DNA of 64,000 bases from Streptomyces rubellomurinus (GTDB lineage Bacteria; Actinomycetota; Actinomycetes; Streptomycetales; Streptomycetaceae). The stretch is taken from NCBI RefSeq assembly GCF_000961885.1, contig NZ_JZKH01000008.1, positions 62,001 through 126,000 of the forward strand, given 5' to 3'. The position numbers were made by a program, and so were the translations under genes. Shown piece after piece: positions 63,181 through 64,000 of the stretch. The stretch's first letter is position 1. Every line of letters starts with the position of its first letter. The notes under the pieces were generated by a model. The model was not told the DNA's origin. It did not search any database and saw only the letters and a list, made by a program, of their open reading frames with translations.

Positions 63181-63208
63181 GGGGCGCGCGACGGATGTCG
63201 CGCGCCCC
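63181..63208 (+). terminator. Terminator after the amidohydrolase-like gene
   Basis: A perfect 12 bp GC-rich stem (63181-63192 with 63197-63208) with a GGAT loop, 22 bases after the stop codon. The region from here to 63413 shows no gene, only a short direct repeat GGCCGGACGGC near 63390-63410. Confidence 0.75.
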
Positions 63209-63413
63209 TCCCCCACCTGCTGGCCGTCTTGCGACGGCGAGCTGGAGCGGGCCCAGGCCTCCCCCACTGGAGCAGGTCCCGCTCGGCTTCGGGACCGACA
63301 GTACGCCCACGGAACACCGTCCCCGACCGACCTTGACGCTCTCCTGTCGCCCACCGGCCGGCTCTTGACGGCCCGTTGACGCCGGAGGCGGCCGGACGGC
63401 GGCCGGACGGCGC

Positions 63414-64000
63414 CTACGGCTCGTACCGGTAGCCGATCCCCGGCTCGGTGATCAGGTGCCGGGGCCGGGCCGGGTCGCGCTCCAGCTTCCGCCGCAGCCC
63501 GGCCAGGTAGACCCGCAGGTAGTTGCCGCGCGCCTCCTGGGCCGGGCCCCACACCTCGCGCAGGATCTGCCGGCCGGGCACCAGCCGGCCCGGGTTGGCC
63601 AGCAGCAGGGCGAGGATCCGCCACTCGGTCGGGGTCAGCCGCACCGCGCCGTTCGGGCCGGTGACGGTGGTGGCCGCGAGGTCCACGGTGTGGTCGCCCA
63701 GCACCGGCCGGACCGGCGGGGCCGCTCCGGTCGGGCGGCGCAGCACGGCCCGCAGCCGGGCCAGCAGCTCGTCCATCAGGAACGGCTTGGTGAGGTAGTC
63801 GTCGGCGCCGGCGTCCAGGGCGCCCACCTTGTCGGCGGCGTCGGCCCGACCGGAGAGCACGATGATCGGCATCGCGCTGCGCGTGCGCAGGCCGCGCAGC
63901 ACGTCCATGCCGTCGAGGTCGGGCAGGCCGAGGTCGAGCAGGACGGCGTCCGGGAGGCTGTGCGCGGCGCGGTCCAGCGCCTCGCCGCCGGTGGCGGCGG
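63414..64000 (-). CDS. OmpR-family response regulator (KdpE-like), partial
   Basis: Truncated by the right edge of the window; about 195 residues are visible. The receiver domain contains LLDLGLPDLDG (phospho-Asp) and SGRADAADKVGALDAGADDYLTK (read in two parts), followed by a winged-helix domain with LTPTEWRILALLLANPG and HLITEPGIGYRYEP at the C-terminus, typical of KdpE. If so it would regulate potassium transport with a KdpD kinase beyond the window; that is inference. Confidence 0.85.
   Translation of the reverse strand, partial: AATGGEALDRAAHSLPDAVLLDLGLPDLDGMDVLRGLRTRSAMPIIVLSGRADAADKVGALDAGADDYLTKPFLMDELLARLRAVLRRPTGAAPPVRPVLGDHTVDLAATTVTGPNGAVRLTPTEWRILALLLANPGRLVPGRQILREVWGPAQEARGNYLRVYLAGLRRKLERDPARPRHLITEPGIGYRYEP

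Noticed and set aside
63385..63412. Direct repeat GGCCGGACGGC as a mobile-element relic.
   Set aside because: Too short and in a GC-rich region where such repeats are expected by chance.

Overview
The base composition (about 70% G+C, strong third-position GC), zinc-type S14 and L33, a TTG-started rpoB and many GTG starts point to a Streptomycetaceae chromosome (Streptomyces or Kitasatospora). There is no sign of plasmid or phage. Most housekeeping genes are on the minus strand, so this core region is read from high to low coordinates. I could not run any database search; calls rest on recognisable family motifs and gene order.

Layout in minus-strand order from the right. 64000-63414 is the end of an OmpR/KdpE-type response regulator, and 61890-63158 (plus) is a cytosine-deaminase-like protein with a degraded active site. 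Next come tRNA-Thr, tRNA-Met, rpmG and a HadA/HadB-like dehydratase pair. A TetR regulator and an MFS exporter follow, sharing two near-identical palindromic operators, then murB. The plus-strand genes 54398-56818 encode an AspC-type aminotransferase and an adenosine deaminase-family enzyme. tRNA-Trp, secE, nusG, rplKA, three paralogous lipoproteins, rplJL and rpoBC make up the classical transcription/translation block (54112-38489).

Between rpoC and rpsL (38302-28667) is an accessory stretch: a TGGV-repeat lipoprotein, a NarL-type two-component pair, a sirtuin, a likely P450 - ADP-ribosylglycohydrolase - lipoprotein serpin operon, a second convergent ADP-ribosylglycohydrolase and a DUF2786 protein. 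The str operon (rpsL, rpsG, fusA, tuf) covers 28066-23689.

Between tuf and the S10 operon (23406-8709) lies a surface-glycan island. It has a GtrB-like/GT-C-like/GtrA set, an O-acyltransferase, an NDP-sugar reductase, two GT2 transferases, dTDP-sugar genes rmlA, rmlB and rmlC but no canonical rmlD, a lipid-linked glycan flippase, DUF2304 and a GT-C transferase. Together these could make a dTDP-6-deoxyhexose-containing, possibly acylated, envelope glycan.

The left end (8304-1) is the S10-spc ribosomal protein cluster from rpsJ to a truncated rplR.

Regulatory signals are readable. HrdB-like promoters lie before rpsL, rpoB (two), rplJ, rplK, the tetR gene and tRNA-Thr. Intrinsic terminators follow tuf, rpoC, rplL, rplA, nusG and others. 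Two terminator-like hairpins sit inside ribosomal protein leaders (S10 and L10) and look like attenuators.
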